Origin: Castanea sativa
Taxonomy: Eukaryota; Streptophyta; Magnoliopsida; Fagales; Fagaceae
Length of the DNA stretch: 64,000 nucleotides
Assembly: GCF_040712315.1 (NCBI RefSeq)
Contig: NC_134013.1
Location: forward strand, 12,001,001 to 12,065,000
Direction: 5' to 3'
Below the pieces are notes generated by a model. The model was not told the origin of the DNA and ran no database searches. It worked only from the letters and a program-made list of their open reading frames with translations. Position 1 is the first letter of the stretch. The number at the start of each line of letters is the position of its first letter. Positions 22,028 through 35,004 of this stretch are shown here, piece by piece. Both the position numbers and the translations under genes were made by a program.

Positions 22028-25000
22028 AAGTCAAACATGAATCTGTTGCAACACCTTGTAAGCTTTCTCACCAATCCTTTGCAACACCTTAAAAGGTCCA
22101 TCAGTTTGAGGTTTTAACTTAGAAGATCTTTTGGAGGGAAATATTTCCTTCCTAAGATGAATCCACACCAAGTGACCTTTCTTGAAAGCTGTTGGTTTTT
22201 TATGCTTATTTGCTTGCTTGCAATACTTCTCATTTTGCTTTCCAATCTTATTTTGAACATGTTCATGCAATTTATTTATTTGCTTCACCCTTTCTTTAGC
22301 ATCACCACTGAAATTCTTGGTAACAGAAGTGTTGTCAATTTAAGTGGTCTAGTAGGGTCAAGGCCATAAACAACTTCAAAAGGACTATGACTAGTAGTTT
22401 GACTAGTAGATTGATTATAAGCAAACTCAGCTTGGGCCAAAAGAAGATCCCATTGTCTAGTGTTCTTTCCCCACAAAGCTTTTTAAGAGATTTCCCAAAT
22501 TTCGACTCACAACTTCAATTTATCCATCTGTTTGTGGATGGTAAGAATAGTTGAATTGAAGTGCAATTCTAAACATTCTCCAAAGAGTACGCCAAAAATG
22601 ACTTACAAACTTTGAATCACGATCAGAATTGATAGTTTTTGGAACACTATAAAGCTTGACTATTTCTCTGAAATACAAATCAACAATAAAAGATGCATCT
22701 GCAGTCTTGTTACAATGAACAAAATGAGCCATCTTTGAAAATCGATCAACCACCACTATAATAGAATCCTTATTGCTTTTAGTTCGAGGCAAACCCAAAA
22801 CAAAGTCTAATCTACATCTTTAGAGCCTTGGGCACTGGTAAGTGTACAACTCAGTGTTCTAATTGTGGCTCTTAGCAATTTTTGCAGGATTTACAACTTC
22901 TCACTAGAGACATAACACCATGAGTCAAGTTAGGCCAATAGAAATTTTCTTGCACAAGAGCCAGAGTTTTGTCTCTTCCAAAGTCTCCAGCAAGACCTCC
23001 TCTATAAACGTCTTGAATAATTGCTCTTCGTAAAGAATATTGAGGAATGCGTAATCTATTGTCTTTGAATAGAAAACCTTACTTCAAGAAATGATTAATA
23101 GAACCCTTGGAAAAATCTTTCCACACCAAAGTCTGGATTATCATCATACAACTCCTTGAGAACTTCAAAAATTAACACCTGCACCTCCATAGTGTTTAGC
23201 AAAGAATGTCTTCTACTCAAGGCATCTACCACTTGATTCAACTTCCTAGACTTATTTTTGATAGAAAAAGAATAGGATTGAAGAAATTCAACCCATCTAG
23301 CATGTCGACTATAGAATTTATGTTGACTATTCAAATGCTTTAAAGCTTCATAATTAGAATGAAGTAGAAACTCATTTGGAAGGAGATAATGACTCTAATG
23401 ATCCAAAGCACAAATAACAGCATAGAATTCTTTATTATAAGTAGAATATTTTTCCTTACATTCATTCAGTTTCTCACTAAAGAAAGCAATAGGCTTACCC
23501 TCTTGGTTGAGCACAACACCAATTCCCACACCTGAAGCATCACAATCAACTTTGAACAACTTGTTGAAATTTGGGATTACCAAAATTGGAGCTTATGTCA
23601 CCTTTTTTAGCATCCCAAAGCTCTTGTGGGCTTTTTCATTCCACTGAAACTTTCCTCCCTTCAAACATTCATTTATAGGGGCAATAAGATTGCTGAAGTT
23701 TTTGATAAAATGTCGATAAAAGGAAGCAAGCCCACGAAAACTTCTAACATCATGGGGAGAATTCGGCATAAGCCAACTAAGTATAGCCTCAATTTTTCTT
23801 GGATCCATCTTGATTCCATCACCCGAAATAACATAGCTTAAGAACACAAGGATATCAGTTAGGAAATGACACTTCTTCAAATTTGCATAAAGCTTCTACT
23901 CATGGAGAGTTCAAAACACCTTATGAAGATGGTCCATATGCTCCTGCTGAGACTTGTTGTATACTAAGATGTCATCAAAATATACAACAACAAAGTGACC
24001 AATGAATGACTTAAAGACACGATTCATTAATCGTATAAAAGTACTAGGAGCATTACAGATTCCAAAGGGCATCGCCATCCATTCATAAATCCATTCTCTA
24101 GTTTTGAAAGTTGTTTTCCAGTCATCACTGGTCTCATTTGAATTTGATGATAACCACTGCATAGATCAATCTTTGAGAAAACCATAGCTCAAGATCATCT
24201 AACCGAGGAATAGGAAAGCAGTATTGAATGGTGATCTTGTTTACCGCTCTACTGTCAATACATATACGCCATTATCCATCTTTTTTAGGAATAAGGAAGG
24301 CTGTAACAACATAAGGACTCATACTCTCTCTTACAAGCCATCTTTCTATCAACTCTTCAACCTGCCACTACAACTCTTCATGCCCTTTTTGATTCATTCT
24401 ATAAGTTGGTTTATTAGGCAAAACAGGACCAGACACAGGATCAATGCAGTGTTGCATATCTCTTATATGTGGAAGGTCGACAGGAATTTCATCAAGAATG
24501 GCATCATTAAATCCCTCAAGAAAGGGTATCAACAAAGGAAGGATGTCTACTACTTTCTCTACCTCAAATTTGGTAAGTAAATTGCTTCCCTCCCCAAGTT
24601 AAGGTTTGGGAACACGGATCATTCTTAAAGGAGCCAAAGTTATTTTAACCCCATTTTTTTCAAAAGAATAAGTATTTTTGAAACCATAATAACTAGTCTT
24701 CCTATCATTTTTCAATGGCCTACCAACTAATAAATGACATGCATCCATGGGCATAACATCACAAATTATTGAATCATTAAAATTCTGGCCAATAGAAAAC
24801 TGAATTAAGCACCTCTTATTTACCTTCACCTCTCTGCCTTTGCGAAGCCACTGGAGTTTGTATGGTTGAGGATGATTTTTAGTTTCTAATTTCAACTTTT
24901 CCACCATGGTTGCTACAACAACATTCTTACAACTTCCTCTGTCAATGATAACGTCACAAACTTTTCCATGAGAAGTGCATCTGGTATGGAATATATTGTT

Positions 25001-25300
25001 CTGAAGCCATTCATCTTCTGTATAGGCTACCTTGAGACTTCTTTCAACAACAAGTGACTCTCCTAGGTTAGCATAGATTACCTCCTCATTGTAATCAGCA
25101 GGTTCATGAGCAACAAGTGCTGACTCATCTCCATCCTCTACTTCCACATCTTCCTTCACAAGAGAAACTATCTTGCAATTTGGACAAGTAAAAGCAATAT
25201 TTCCAAAGACTTGACATTTAAAACATCTACGGCCTATACTAAAGGTGATGAGATGATTAGAACCTGATGCAAATTCATTCTTTGGTGGTTGCTTGAAAAT
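22028..25300 (-). pseudogene. Ty3/gypsy polyprotein (probably a chromovirus, Reina-like), decayed
   Basis: From high to low coordinates the order is gag zinc knuckle, protease, RT, RNase H, integrase, the usual gypsy order. The knuckle (about 25235-25170) reads CFKCQVFGNIAFTC, with Asn where His is expected. The protease-like region (25159-24599) has IIDRGSC in place of the expected D-S/T-G. RT (about 24162-23884) has [17 protein letters not shown] and YFDDILVY. RNase H (23583-23395) has [16 protein letters not shown]. Integrase (22798-22285) has [12 protein letters not shown] and YHPQTDG. The end (22288-22028) has KLKPQTDGPFKVLQRIG. Many stops and frameshifts separate these pieces. Gag upstream of the knuckle is missing because the sequence changes abruptly at about 25300. 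Downstream (21625-22027) is probably its LTR, but I could not define the ends. Confidence 0.85.
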
Positions 25301-25309
25301 GGCTATCTT

Positions 25310-27339
25310 GGGTATTCTGGCCGTGGTGCATGCTACAAAGAAAATTCCTTACTATTTTCAGGCTCACACAGTGGTAGTTTTAACTCAACTCCCTTTGCAA
25401 TCGTTGCTCCGAAAAGCTTATTATATAGGGAGAATTACCAAGTGAGGGATGATTTTGGGGGCATTTGACATCAAGTATATGCCTCGAACCTCCATCAAAG
25501 GGAAATTTCTTGCAGATTTGATGGCAAAGTTTACTGAATCCCTAGTGGGGATAAAAAATGATGAGCATACCTCAGAAAGGAAGCTAGTTAATGCCATTTC
25601 TCTGCAAGGGCCTATATCTTGGAAGTTGTATGTTGATGGGGCAACCAACCAAAGGGGATCTAGAGTGGGGCTAGTTGTAGTATCCCTGGACAAAATCACC
25701 ATTGAGAAATCTATAAGGTTAAGCTTCTCAGCCACGAACAATGAGGCCGAGTATGAGGCTCTATTGATAGGAATTGTCATGGTCCAAAAGATGGAAGGAA
25801 AGGTTGTAGAAGTGTTCTCGGCCTTAAGGTTGGTTGTAGGGTAGGTGAGGGGAGAATTGGAAGCTAGGGATTTAAGAATGTAAGGATATTTAAATCAAGC
25901 TCGGCGTTTGCAATCGAGTTTTAAATTTTCACCATACAACAAATCCCAAGAAGCAAAAATACACATGCTGATTCTCTGGCCACTTTGGCAACCTCTTCTG
26001 GACAAGACCTGCCTCGGGTTATACTTATTGAAGATCTTCATAAGTCCACCGAGGAGAAGAAAGAGAACATCCAAGTTCACCAGATCAGGGTCGGACTTAG
26101 CTGGATGGATCCTTTGGTCCTGTTTCTCAAAGAAGGTACTTTGCCTTATGAGAAGGGAGAGGCAGATAAAGTACGGAGGAAAGCTCCTCATTTCTAGTTG
26201 TCCGAGGATTAAAAGTTGTACAGGTGTTCCTTTTCTGGACCATACTTGCTCTGTGTCCATCTTGAGGCAATGGAGCCATTGTTGGAAGAGTTACATGAGG
26301 AAATTTGTGGAAGTCAAACAGGGGCAGGTCGCTATCACATAGAGCCTTTACTCAGGGGTATTGGTGGCCAAGTATGCAAAAAGAAGCACAAGAATATGTC
26401 AAAAAGTGTGATTAGTGCCAAAAATTTTCTCCTAACATTCATTAGCCAGGGGGTGGCCTCAATCCTCTGTCTAGTGCATGGCCCTTTGCTCAGTGGGGCT
26501 TGGGCATTGTAGGGCCATTTCCTAAGGCTGTGGGAAACTGAAGATGACTTCTGGTCAAAACTGATTATTTCACGAAGTGGGTGGAAGTTGAGTCATTGTC
26601 CAATATTAGGGACCTGGATGCAAAGAGGTTTGTGCGAAAAAACATTGTAACTCAATTTGGAATTCCTCACAGCCTCATCTCAGATAATGGGCTTCAGTTT
26701 GATAGTAAGGCCTTTAGGAGATACTACTGTGAGTTAGGCATTAGAAACAGGTATTCAACTCCGGCTTATCCACAAGGAAATGGGCAGACTAAAGCAATCA
26801 ACAAAGTTATAGTGAATGGACTTAAGAAGAGGTTGGACGAGGCAAAGGGTAGATGGGTAGAAGAGCTGCCACATGTTCTTTGGACATAACAAACTACTCC
26901 TCGTCTGTCAACAGGGGAGACACCATTCTCAATGACTTATGGGACCAAGGCAGTATTCCCTTTAAAGACTGGGTTCCCAACATTAAGGACGAGCATGTTC
27001 ACCCCTGATAGCAATGATAAGTTATTGGGGAGAAGCCTGGATTTGGTTAATGAACGAAGGGAAGCAGCCATGGTTCAATTGGCATATTATTAGCAGAAGC
27101 TTAGACAAGGATATGATACGAAGGTAAGGGAAAGATCCTTAGCCCCAAGAGACTTGGTATTGAGAAAGGTCGTGGGCAGTACGAAGAATCCTTCTTGGGG
27201 AAAGCTGGAACCCAATTGGGAAGGGTCATACTGCATCACCGCAGTGGCTAGTATAAGTTCTTACTTTTTGGAAGATTTAGATGAAAATGTTATTCCATGC
27301 CCGTGGAATGTAAATAACCTACGAAGGTACTATTATTAA
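25310..27339 (+). pseudogene. Tat-type pol remnant: RNase H, archaeal-type RNase H, integrase
   Basis: It begins with LAVVHATKKIPYYFQAHT and FDIKYMPRTSIKGKFLADLM (end of the first RNase H). A second RNase H follows: WKLYVDGATNQRGSRVG and then NNEAEYEALLIGI (25619-25780). The integrase zinc region is near 26270-26430. The core (26575-26889) has VTQFGIPHSLISDNG, then YPQGNGQTKAINK. The C-terminal part ends with NPNWEGSY-like sequence (PNWEGSYCI) and WNVNNLRRYYY at 27339. Stops include TAA at 26887-26889, inside the LW--TTPR motif. The protein would insert retrotransposon DNA; here it is inactive. Confidence 0.85.
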
Positions 27340-27394
27340 TGAAAGGCATTCTTACCATATTTTTGTTTCTATTGTTATATATTGTGTTTTTTCT

Positions 27395-28060
27395 TATTCA
27401 TCTAAGTGTTAAACAGAACATTGGTCATGCCTGGTTCCTCGGATCACATACCTTGGATAAATTAATACTTCTTATTCATCTAAGTGTTAAAAAAAACCTT
27501 GGTCATGTCTGGTTCCTCAAACCACATACCTTGAGTAAATTAATACTTCTTATTCATCTAAGTGTTAAACAGAACCTCGATCATGCCTGGTTCCTCGGAC
27601 CACATACCTTGGGTAATTTAATACTTTTTATTCCTTTAAGTATTAAACAAAACCTTGGTCATGCCTAGATCCTCAAACCACATACCTCGGATAAATTAAT
27701 ACTTCTTACCATATTTTTGTTTTTATTGTTATATATTGTGTTTTTTTTTATTCATCTAAGTGTTAACAGAACATTGGTCATGCCTGGTTCCTCGGACCAC
27801 ATACCTTGGGTAAATTAATACTTTTTATTCCTTTAAGTATTAAACAAAACCTTGGTCATGCCTAGTTTCTCAGACCACATACCTCGGGTAAATCAATACT
27901 TCTCTAGTTATCTGAGTGTTAAATAGAACTTCGGTTATGCTTGGTTTCTCGGACCACATGCCTTGGGTAAATTAATGTCTGCCTACTAAGTTAAGTACTA
28001 AATAAAATCTCGGTCATGCCTGGCTCCTCGGACCACATACCTTAGGTAAATTAGTACCTG
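27395..28060 (+). repeat. ~75-bp tandem array with CCTCGGACCACATACCT
   Basis: About nine units of the type TCTAAGTGTTAAACAGAAC ... GGTCATGCCTGGTTCCTCGG ... CACATACCTTGG. A longer block is repeated as well: the phrase TTGTTATATATTGTGTTTTT occurs at 27370 and again near 27727. It corresponds to the array at 14291-15075 of the other Tat element. The 109-codon frame across it is an artefact of the repeat. Confidence 0.9.
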
Positions 28061-28668
28061 ATCTATCTGGGATGGATAACCAGGACTTTTATTGTAATAA
28101 CTTAATTGAAGAAATGCCCATAAGCATCACTTAAAGCATTTGCAAGTATATTCATGAAATGTTCTTGAATAATAAACCTGATTTCGTGGGGTCGTGCTAC
28201 TCGAACCGAATGCCTTGGATAAATCAATGCTTCACATCTACTGGAAATCATTGATGGAGTTTTGAACCACACATAATCTTTTGAGCTATATATCTTAGGT
28301 ACGCAAGGCGTATTTTTAAGTTAACTTGCACAGTGTTAAGTGTTAGTTGCCTAGAGGGTTAATTTATTGCATTGCCAATTGCATGAATGTAATGGTTAAA
28401 TTACAAGTTGTATGGACATCTGTCAATGTTAAGGGAAAATTTGTATTTTAATCAAAGAGGTTACAAGTTATGCCTACATCAATTAAACAATCATCAAGGA
28501 TAAAGTAATGTTTTGTTTCATGTAAACAAGACAAGGAATAAAGGAACTTAACAATTCTTTATTAGATAAAGCCTTGAAAAGGCGAAGAAAGTACATGTTT
28601 AAAAGCAAAAAATAATAAATACATATAATAAGAACACTTAAAAAAATTTGCAAAGTCTAAGTAAAAAC

Positions 28669-31277
28669 CTAATTAGACTTGGGAGGAGGATTGGCCTTTG
28701 CCGTAGTCTGGGAAGTAGCCTCGAACACTGTTGCTTAGGCCACACCCTTGCTCTTAGGGTCTTCCTTAGTGGTGAAGGGGAGCGTGGCCAGCACCAGTAC
28801 CTGGCCCTGGGATGCCCCCTTCTCCTTGGAAGAGTCCTTGGTTGGTTCTTTGGCTAGCTCTTTGTTAGGAACTTTGTCTTTGGCTGTTTCCTTGCCTTTG
28901 TCCACAGCTTTGGCTTGGTCAGCCTCCATGGAAGGGACATGAGGGGTTGAAAGGGTAGCAGCAAGGGCAACCTGACTGGGCTCAGGTGCATTAGGAGCAA
29001 CTTTGGCTTGGGAACTAGAGGGGCCTGCCACACGGAGTGCTGGGGGATTATAGGCATTTTCTGCCCTCTTTAGTGGGGAAGAAGCATCTACCCTAGCTTG
29101 GGTTAACGCTTCGTTCCATACTTGGAAGTAACAACCTCTACAAACCCCAGTGAACTGGGCCCTAAGGGTCTCCTCAGTTATGTCACCCCAACCTCATACC
29201 CTTCCTACTCAGCCTTAGCAGCAACTTCCTCAGCCTCCTCCAGCTTCTTCTTTAGAGCCCCTATTTGCTCCTTGGCTATGGCAAGCTGATCCTCGATTTG
29301 GCGCAGTTGTTGGCGCTGGCTCTCAGCTTGCCTTTCAGCCCCCTCTAAAGCTGCCTCGACACTCTTCCTATCTTGGTTTGCCTCAGTCTACTTGACGTTA
29401 AGGTCTTTAATCCTCTGCTCTACCAGATTAAATATGTCAACGGCAGCTGTGCGTCGTGCCTCATCCTCTTTCATGTGCTTGTGGGCATCTACCCACTCCT
29501 CGGCGAGATGTGCCGCCTGGATAGCCTTCAAAAAATAAGAGAAAGAAAGTAAGTTGAATTCTTTATGGGCAAGAACAGTTTAAGTACTATGTAAAAATAA
29601 AAATAAAAATCAAAATAAAAAGAGAGGAAAAAAGACTTACCAAGGCTAAATCCCTTTTTAGGGATAGAAACAGTTCATGTTTCTTAAATGTCCTCAAGTT
29701 AGCGATGTCCTAAGGTAGCAGTAGTGGCTGCTCTAAGGCATTGGCCACATAGCCTACCTTCCCCTTTTAGAAGTCCCTAATAGAGAAGCCTAGGGGAAGG
29801 GGGGCTTCATTCAGTATTAAGGGGGGATCCCAGATCTGGACCCTAGGACAACGATCACGTCCTCTCTTCGCAATCACCCCTCACTTGAGGATCTCGTCTA
29901 TGCCTCCTTAACTATTTCGGCCCCTTTCTAGGGCTCAGGCTCTTTGGAGGGGATGACCTCTCCCTCTTCAACCACATTCTTGTCTTTCCCATCCCGTTTT
30001 CTTTTCTTGTCTGCATTTTCAGACTGGGAAGTGTGGGTAAGAAGAGGAGCAGGAGGTCGGGTTTGGACAGCCACATCAGGGATCGACCCTTTTGCATGAG
30101 ATTCGAGGAAGGCGAGTAGGTTTGGCTTTGGCTTCCTCTGTAGCACCATTGCGTCAGGTATATCGAGGGTTTCCTGGACGCTGTTGACTTGTGCAGGGGG
30201 AAGATGGCTGAAGGTCGCGCCTGAAGGCTTTGGAGATTGGAGCTGGTAAAAAACTTGGAAATCCTCCTCGAAATCTGAAACCTCCATTACTTTGGCTGCT
30301 TCTTCAAGAATCAAATGGGAGAAGGTTGCCTCTTCCTCAACACTGCACTAGGAAGGTAACTCTACTGGTTGAGTACCTTCAGGAGGAGGAGTAGAGAGGA
30401 AGCCGGGCGCTACGATATTGATTTCTTGTAGCCGAGGATCCTTCACCTTAATCACGTACTTGGGAGCTTGGAAGCTATATGGGTGTGTAGTCGAGGATGA
30501 CATGAGCTGCTCGTAGTTGTCCATCTGTATGGACAAAAATCTCAAACTGAAGTATCCTCGTCAAGTCAGGCTCGTTGACGAGATTAAGGTTTGGGACTGT
30601 AGAATACTTATCTGCAAATTCACCAAGAACAAAGATATGGTTAAAATAGGACAACGTTAAATAAAGAAAAACAAGTTTACAAATTAGGAAAGGAGAAGAA
30701 GAAATAAAAAAGAAAGGACTGTCAGTGAGAAAAAGGGTAGTGTTAAAGTAATAAGCCTAAACCTAAGTGCCCCAACTGGTGTCCCGTCTCATGTTGGGCA
30801 ATGAAGTCCATCATGTCATTCCCCCAAGACAATTAGGAAGTCTTTGTCCATACTTTTGTTAGTATCGAGGAGGCACAATATAAGCCTGACTTCGGGGACC
30901 CTAGTTTTCAGGTAATATCCCTAACCTTTGAGTTTCTGATAGTTTTAAACCCAATTAATGTCATGATGGGTGAGGTTCACACCTATCTTCTCATTAAGTG
31001 CATCTACACTACCTAGTATTCTAAACACATTAGGGGCACACTAGGTCGGACAGAGCCTGTGGGCAATTAGATAACCTCTCATCACTCTACCCATGAGAAT
31101 TCTCATTCCTCCCTCTGTAAAAGTAATCATGGGGATTACTACCTTCCCTTCTGATCTCAAAGCATGCCATTCCCTTTGACGGCAATACCAGATCAAAACC
31201 CCAGCTGGAATGTGGTAACAGGCTTTAAAGTTCTCTATGCCCTCTATGGTGTCTACTAACTTAGCAAATCTACCCAT
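28669..31277 (-). pseudogene. Antisense-ORF gene of the second Tat element, broken
   Basis: Homologue of the gene at 18138-15439, with the same start (MGRFAKLVDTIEGIENF). Exon 1 starts at ATG 31277. Exon 2 is about 30611-29641 (donor CTTG|GTAAGTC). Exon 3 is about 29525-28669. A TAG at 31041-31043 falls in LCPT-stop-CAPN, where the sister copy has PTQCAPN, so CAG became TAG. A further TAA cuts GVA-stop-ATVFEATSQ at 28735. The donor of exon 1 (CCAGTTGGGG) also looks damaged. The C-terminal part is a lysine/alanine-rich charged region ending NPPPKSN. Its layout between array and 3' LTR is the same as in element one. Confidence 0.75.
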
Positions 31278-31454
31278 TAGAGGTGTGAACAGGGAAGATT
31301 AAGAGGATAGGGTGAAAAATGAAGGGCCAAGGAAGAAAATGTCCTAAGAACGAGAAGGTAGGCTAAAGGTTACTTACAGAAATGTAGAATAGCACCTCGG
31401 ACCGAGTCTTGGGAGTTAAAGATTCAAAAAGTGGTGTCCAGAATCTTCAAGTAA

Positions 31455-31494
31455 TTTATATAGAGGTGGGAAAAGTAAGCGGGAGAATTCCCGC
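31455..31494 (-). promoter_or_regulatory. Promoter of the second antisense gene: TATA box plus GC palindrome
   Basis: TATATAAA on the minus strand (31462-31455) lies 178 bp before the ATG. GCGGGAGAATTCCCGC (31479-31494) sits 16 bp upstream of it, identical to the copy in element one. Confidence 0.6.
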
Positions 31495-31736
31495 TCAAAT
31501 CCCCATAAAGTCTCTTCACCGTAGGATCTTCATCACACCGTGGAACGTGAGGCAGGGCGCTGTGTGGAGTAAATGTTGATGCGTCCCAGATGCCAAAGCG
31601 TCAGGAGCGTGCTCCTTTACAGGTGATCAAAAGACGCCTACACGTGAGGAAGTGACGTGAGTGTGGGAGATACAACTGCTAAAAATCGAAATCCCATTTT
31701 TCCCCGAGGAGAGAGAGCAAAATTTTAAGGGGCTAT

Positions 31737-32539
31737 TGTAGGGGTGAAGGGCCCATATAAGGATATTGGGCCGTGGGCCTCGCTTGAGGACATTAGATAG
31801 CCCAAGGACAGATAAATGTTTACAAAGATAGGTAGATTGTTAGACCAAAGAACAGGTCAGGTCAAAGTAAATAAGTGATGTTGTCCGAGCAGCTACTCCT
31901 CCTCGGACGGTAGGTTAGAAGCCTGAAGTCTAACCACCCATCAAGCCCTAGGCAGTGGGCAACCATGCTTGGGAGGATAGCCTTTAGTGAGGGGTGAGTC
32001 ACCATAGAGATGAGAAAGATCTAGGCATAAAGCTGCTACCACCGCATTGAATGTTCTGCATCTAACCTCCTGGCCGCATTAATGTGGAAGTGATACTTGA
32101 ACAGTAGTTTTCAACCTTACAGCTACCTATAAAGACTTCAGGAAGGTGCTAATGTAACAAGTATCAAGAAAATTAGTAATCTGATATACACTTGGAAGGC
32201 TGGGATGAAAGAAGAGAAGGACATATAAAAGGGAAGAACCCCCTGACAGAAGGGGGCTTCTGAGATTGAAAGAGAGTAAACAGTACTGTGTAAGAAGGAA
32301 CTTGAACATTCGTATGAGTCCAAGAAAAACATATATAAGAACAGACATTCCTCGGACTTGACCGAGGAGCATCCTTCTTTATCTAAACTGTTTATCTTGC
32401 TTGTTCTAACATTAACTAGCCCATCATCTAACCCATTGAACGTTCAATATCAAGCCCACTCTTTAACAAATTCATTGTTTTGGGTTCTTTGGACTATTGT
32501 CTATACCATTTGGGCTGTGGTGCAAATTGTGTCCTTACA
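31737..32539 (+). repeat. 3' LTR of the second Tat element
   Basis: It begins TGTAGGGGTGAAGGGCCC right after the polypurine tract and ends GTGTCCTTACA. TATA box TATAAAA at 32224-32230; hairpin TCCTCGGACTTGACCGAGGA at 32349-32368. About 803 bp, close to the 830 bp of the LTR at 18700. Confidence 0.8.
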
Positions 32540-34169
32540 CACGTGTTTTCATAACACTTTTTAAACCACAGTTTTCATATTATTTTAAACCACAGTTTCC
32601 ATTTAGCCCAGACTCTTTGGTAGTTAAAATATGAAGTTGTTCATTCATACCTAAAACACCTCATAATTTGGAAGGACCCCGATAAACAAAGGTATTTAAA
32701 CGGAAAGTTTATTTTGTAATAGATTTATTAGCATGAAACTTTTAGTTTTGTGAAACTTTCCATGATTTCTTCAGTGGGGTTATTAAATGAAAGATCCATC
32801 ATTTTCAAGCTAACAAAGAGTTCAGGGTTTAGGATCTGTGTGGTGATTGACATCTAGAAACAATTTGTGCAATCTCTTCGAAAGGCCCATACTCGTAGGA
32901 ATCTCTTAGGTAAGATTACAAATCGCCATGTTGAGTTGAGTTGTAAAATCAAACTTAAGGATTCGAAATCCTTTGGTTGCGGCAGCTCCGACCTTTAACT
33001 TTACTACGCTAAGAATTTTTTATTTAAAATTTTTTAAAGGGCTTTTGAAGGGCCAAGTTGTTTGTTTTGGGTAAACTAGGTTAATTGGGCTTAATTTTTT
33101 TTAGTTTTTATTATTGGTAATTTTTGTTGTTGGATTAATTTTTTTGGACTTGTATATTTTGTTTTAAATTTAATCTATTAATTTTTATGTCCTTTAAAAG
33201 GTAGAAAATGCTAAAACTACAAAATTTTTACAAATTGATAATGTGGTAAGTGGTTATTGGTAAGTACTAAATAAAAAGTGACGCAAGTGTGCTAATCAAT
33301 AAGAATTTACTATCTTAATAGTTTATAAAAAAGTTTGCGGTATAACATTGTGAACACAAATTTCACAATAGTAGAAAAGCAAACAATTGAAGAAAAAAAA
33401 AGTGTTCCACAAATATAATTTTGTATTAACCAAGTAGTGAGCACAATATTTGTTTTTGACTCTTTTACACACAAAAAAAAAAAAAATGCTCCTTTGATTT
33501 TATCTTCTTTGTGATCTTGACTCAAACATAAAATCTTTTGGACTTTGGTTGGAAGTGGATCGAATGGTCTTCACAACAAATCTCTAGTTTTGAACTTGTT
33601 AGAGATTTGTTATTCTTCAAGTTCTACAAGTCCTTTGAATGTTCTTCAAGTTTCTTCAAAGATTCTTGAAACAGAATTTCTCCAAAACTTGGGCTTCTCC
33701 AAAACTTGGGCTTCTTCAAAACTTGGTGGTGAAAATGAGAGGGGATGTCCTCTATTTATAGTGGTTTCAAAGGATAAGCTCCACTTTGAATTGATATGCT
33801 TGAAGATATGTAGTAAACTATTGATTAGCCCAAATTTTGCTTAGAGATAGTTATCTCTATTTATCTATTTTGATAAAGATAATAATCAATAAAGATAAAT
33901 AATTATTTCTACTTTATTTATTTATTTTAATAAAGATAATTATCCATCAATTTTGAATAAGAAATTTATTTTTATTCTATTTATTTATTTTAATAAAGAT
34001 GATTATCCATAAACTTTGAATAGAGAATTTATCTTTATCTTGTGGGCCAAATGACATGTGGCAAATTTTCATATGCTAATGTAATATCAATTTGGATGAG
34101 ACATGTCATTATTTGATTTAATTAATTTAATGACATATTAATTTGGAATTTGTCATCAAATTTTGATGC
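32540..34169. other. AT-rich interval with element remnants
   Basis: No gene recognised. 33020-33180 is pyrimidine- and T-rich sequence similar in style to 42780-42990. 33870-34040 holds three loose copies of a TTTATTTATTTTAATAAAGAT motif. The open frame 33545-33844 (plus) is unrecognised and repetitive (CCAAAACTTGGGCTTC recurs), so I do not call a gene. Confidence 0.4.
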
Positions 34170-34320
34170 GGCATTTCGCAATGGGCCTTGTTATGGGGGC
34201 AAAGTGTAATTTTATTGAACAAAATTGCTAAAATTAGTACCCATTAATATACTAATATTTTTTTAAAAAAATTAGGGGTGGGGGCCATTGCCCCCTAATC
34301 AACATATAGCTCCGTCCATG
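34170..34320. mobile_element. Right end of a hAT-like non-autonomous element
   Basis: The segment GGGGGCAAA-TGTAATTTTATTGA ... ATTGCCCCCTAA ... AGCTCCGTCCATG matches the right end of the element at 38970-43123 (...GGCTCCGTCCGT). Read on the other strand it starts CATGGACGGAGC, like the CAGGGGCGGAGC terminus at 52606. No matching left end was found, so it is truncated or rearranged. Confidence 0.55.
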
Positions 34321-34945
34321 TGAGTAACAGATGTGCAATTTCAGGAGGTTCGTTGTGCCACCACAAGCATCCCTGTCATGAATGGATCTAGGTGAGCCTG
34401 ACTCAAAATAGAACTTGTTTTGAGTATTCCAAATTACCCACGAAATCAGTTCTTTGAATTGTAGCTTTTTCTTTTTCTTTCCAAATATAAGTATAATAAT
34501 GCTTATCTTATTGAACTAGTCAAAAATCATTTATAGTTCAATATAAATAAATAATTAAATACTAATTCATATAAATATTTGCTTAGGTGAAGGATTAAAT
34601 GAATTAATGATATGTATATTCTTTTTAAAGAAGAGTAACACATCACTACTTAAGAGATAATAAGGTGGAAGCTAAACAAAATAATAGTAATAAAAAAAAC
34701 TCAAATAACACACAAATCGCCACTAATTATAGTGAAACATTTTCCAAGTTTATGAACCAAATTAAGATTACGGGTTCTCTATCCCAGTTTTTGTGTTCCA
34801 ATTTAAATGTTGTTTATATTAGTACCTTATATGAGTATTCAAGCTTATAAAATCCAAGTATAAACTATATTAGGAATACAAATTCTGTGTCTCATTAATA
34901 GGTTGCTTATATTATTACCTATCCTTGTAAAACCCAAGTCCTCCC

Positions 34946-34952
34946 TATATAT
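34946..34952 (+). promoter_or_regulatory. Possible TATA box of the P450 gene
   Basis: TATATAT in the context CTCCCTATATATTCC, about 55-60 bp before the chosen ATG. Position and context suit a plant core promoter with a short leader; not tested. Confidence 0.4.
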
Positions 34953-35004
34953 TCCATTCATTTCTATTACTTTAAATCTTAGCTCCTTTTCTCTTCCAAA
35001 GTCT

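Larger units (their letters stand above)
25300..32539 (+). mobile_element. Tat-type Ty3/gypsy retrotransposon, 5'-truncated
   Basis: In order: the end of RT/RNase H, a second RNase H, integrase (to 27339), a tandem array (27395-28060), an antisense gene (31277-28669), a polypurine tract (AAAATTTTAAGGGGC) and a 3' LTR (31737-32539). A second plant-type RNase H after the first, together with an antisense gene before the 3' LTR, are features of the Tat lineage. The 5' LTR, gag, protease and most of RT are missing; the sequence begins where the minus-strand gypsy element breaks off. Bases after the LTR are CACGT; the partner duplication is lost with the 5' end. Confidence 0.8.

Noticed and set aside
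27339..27668. 109-codon frame over the 75-bp array
   Set aside because: Its periodic protein (LSVKQNLGHAWFLGPH) simply reflects the tandem DNA repeat.
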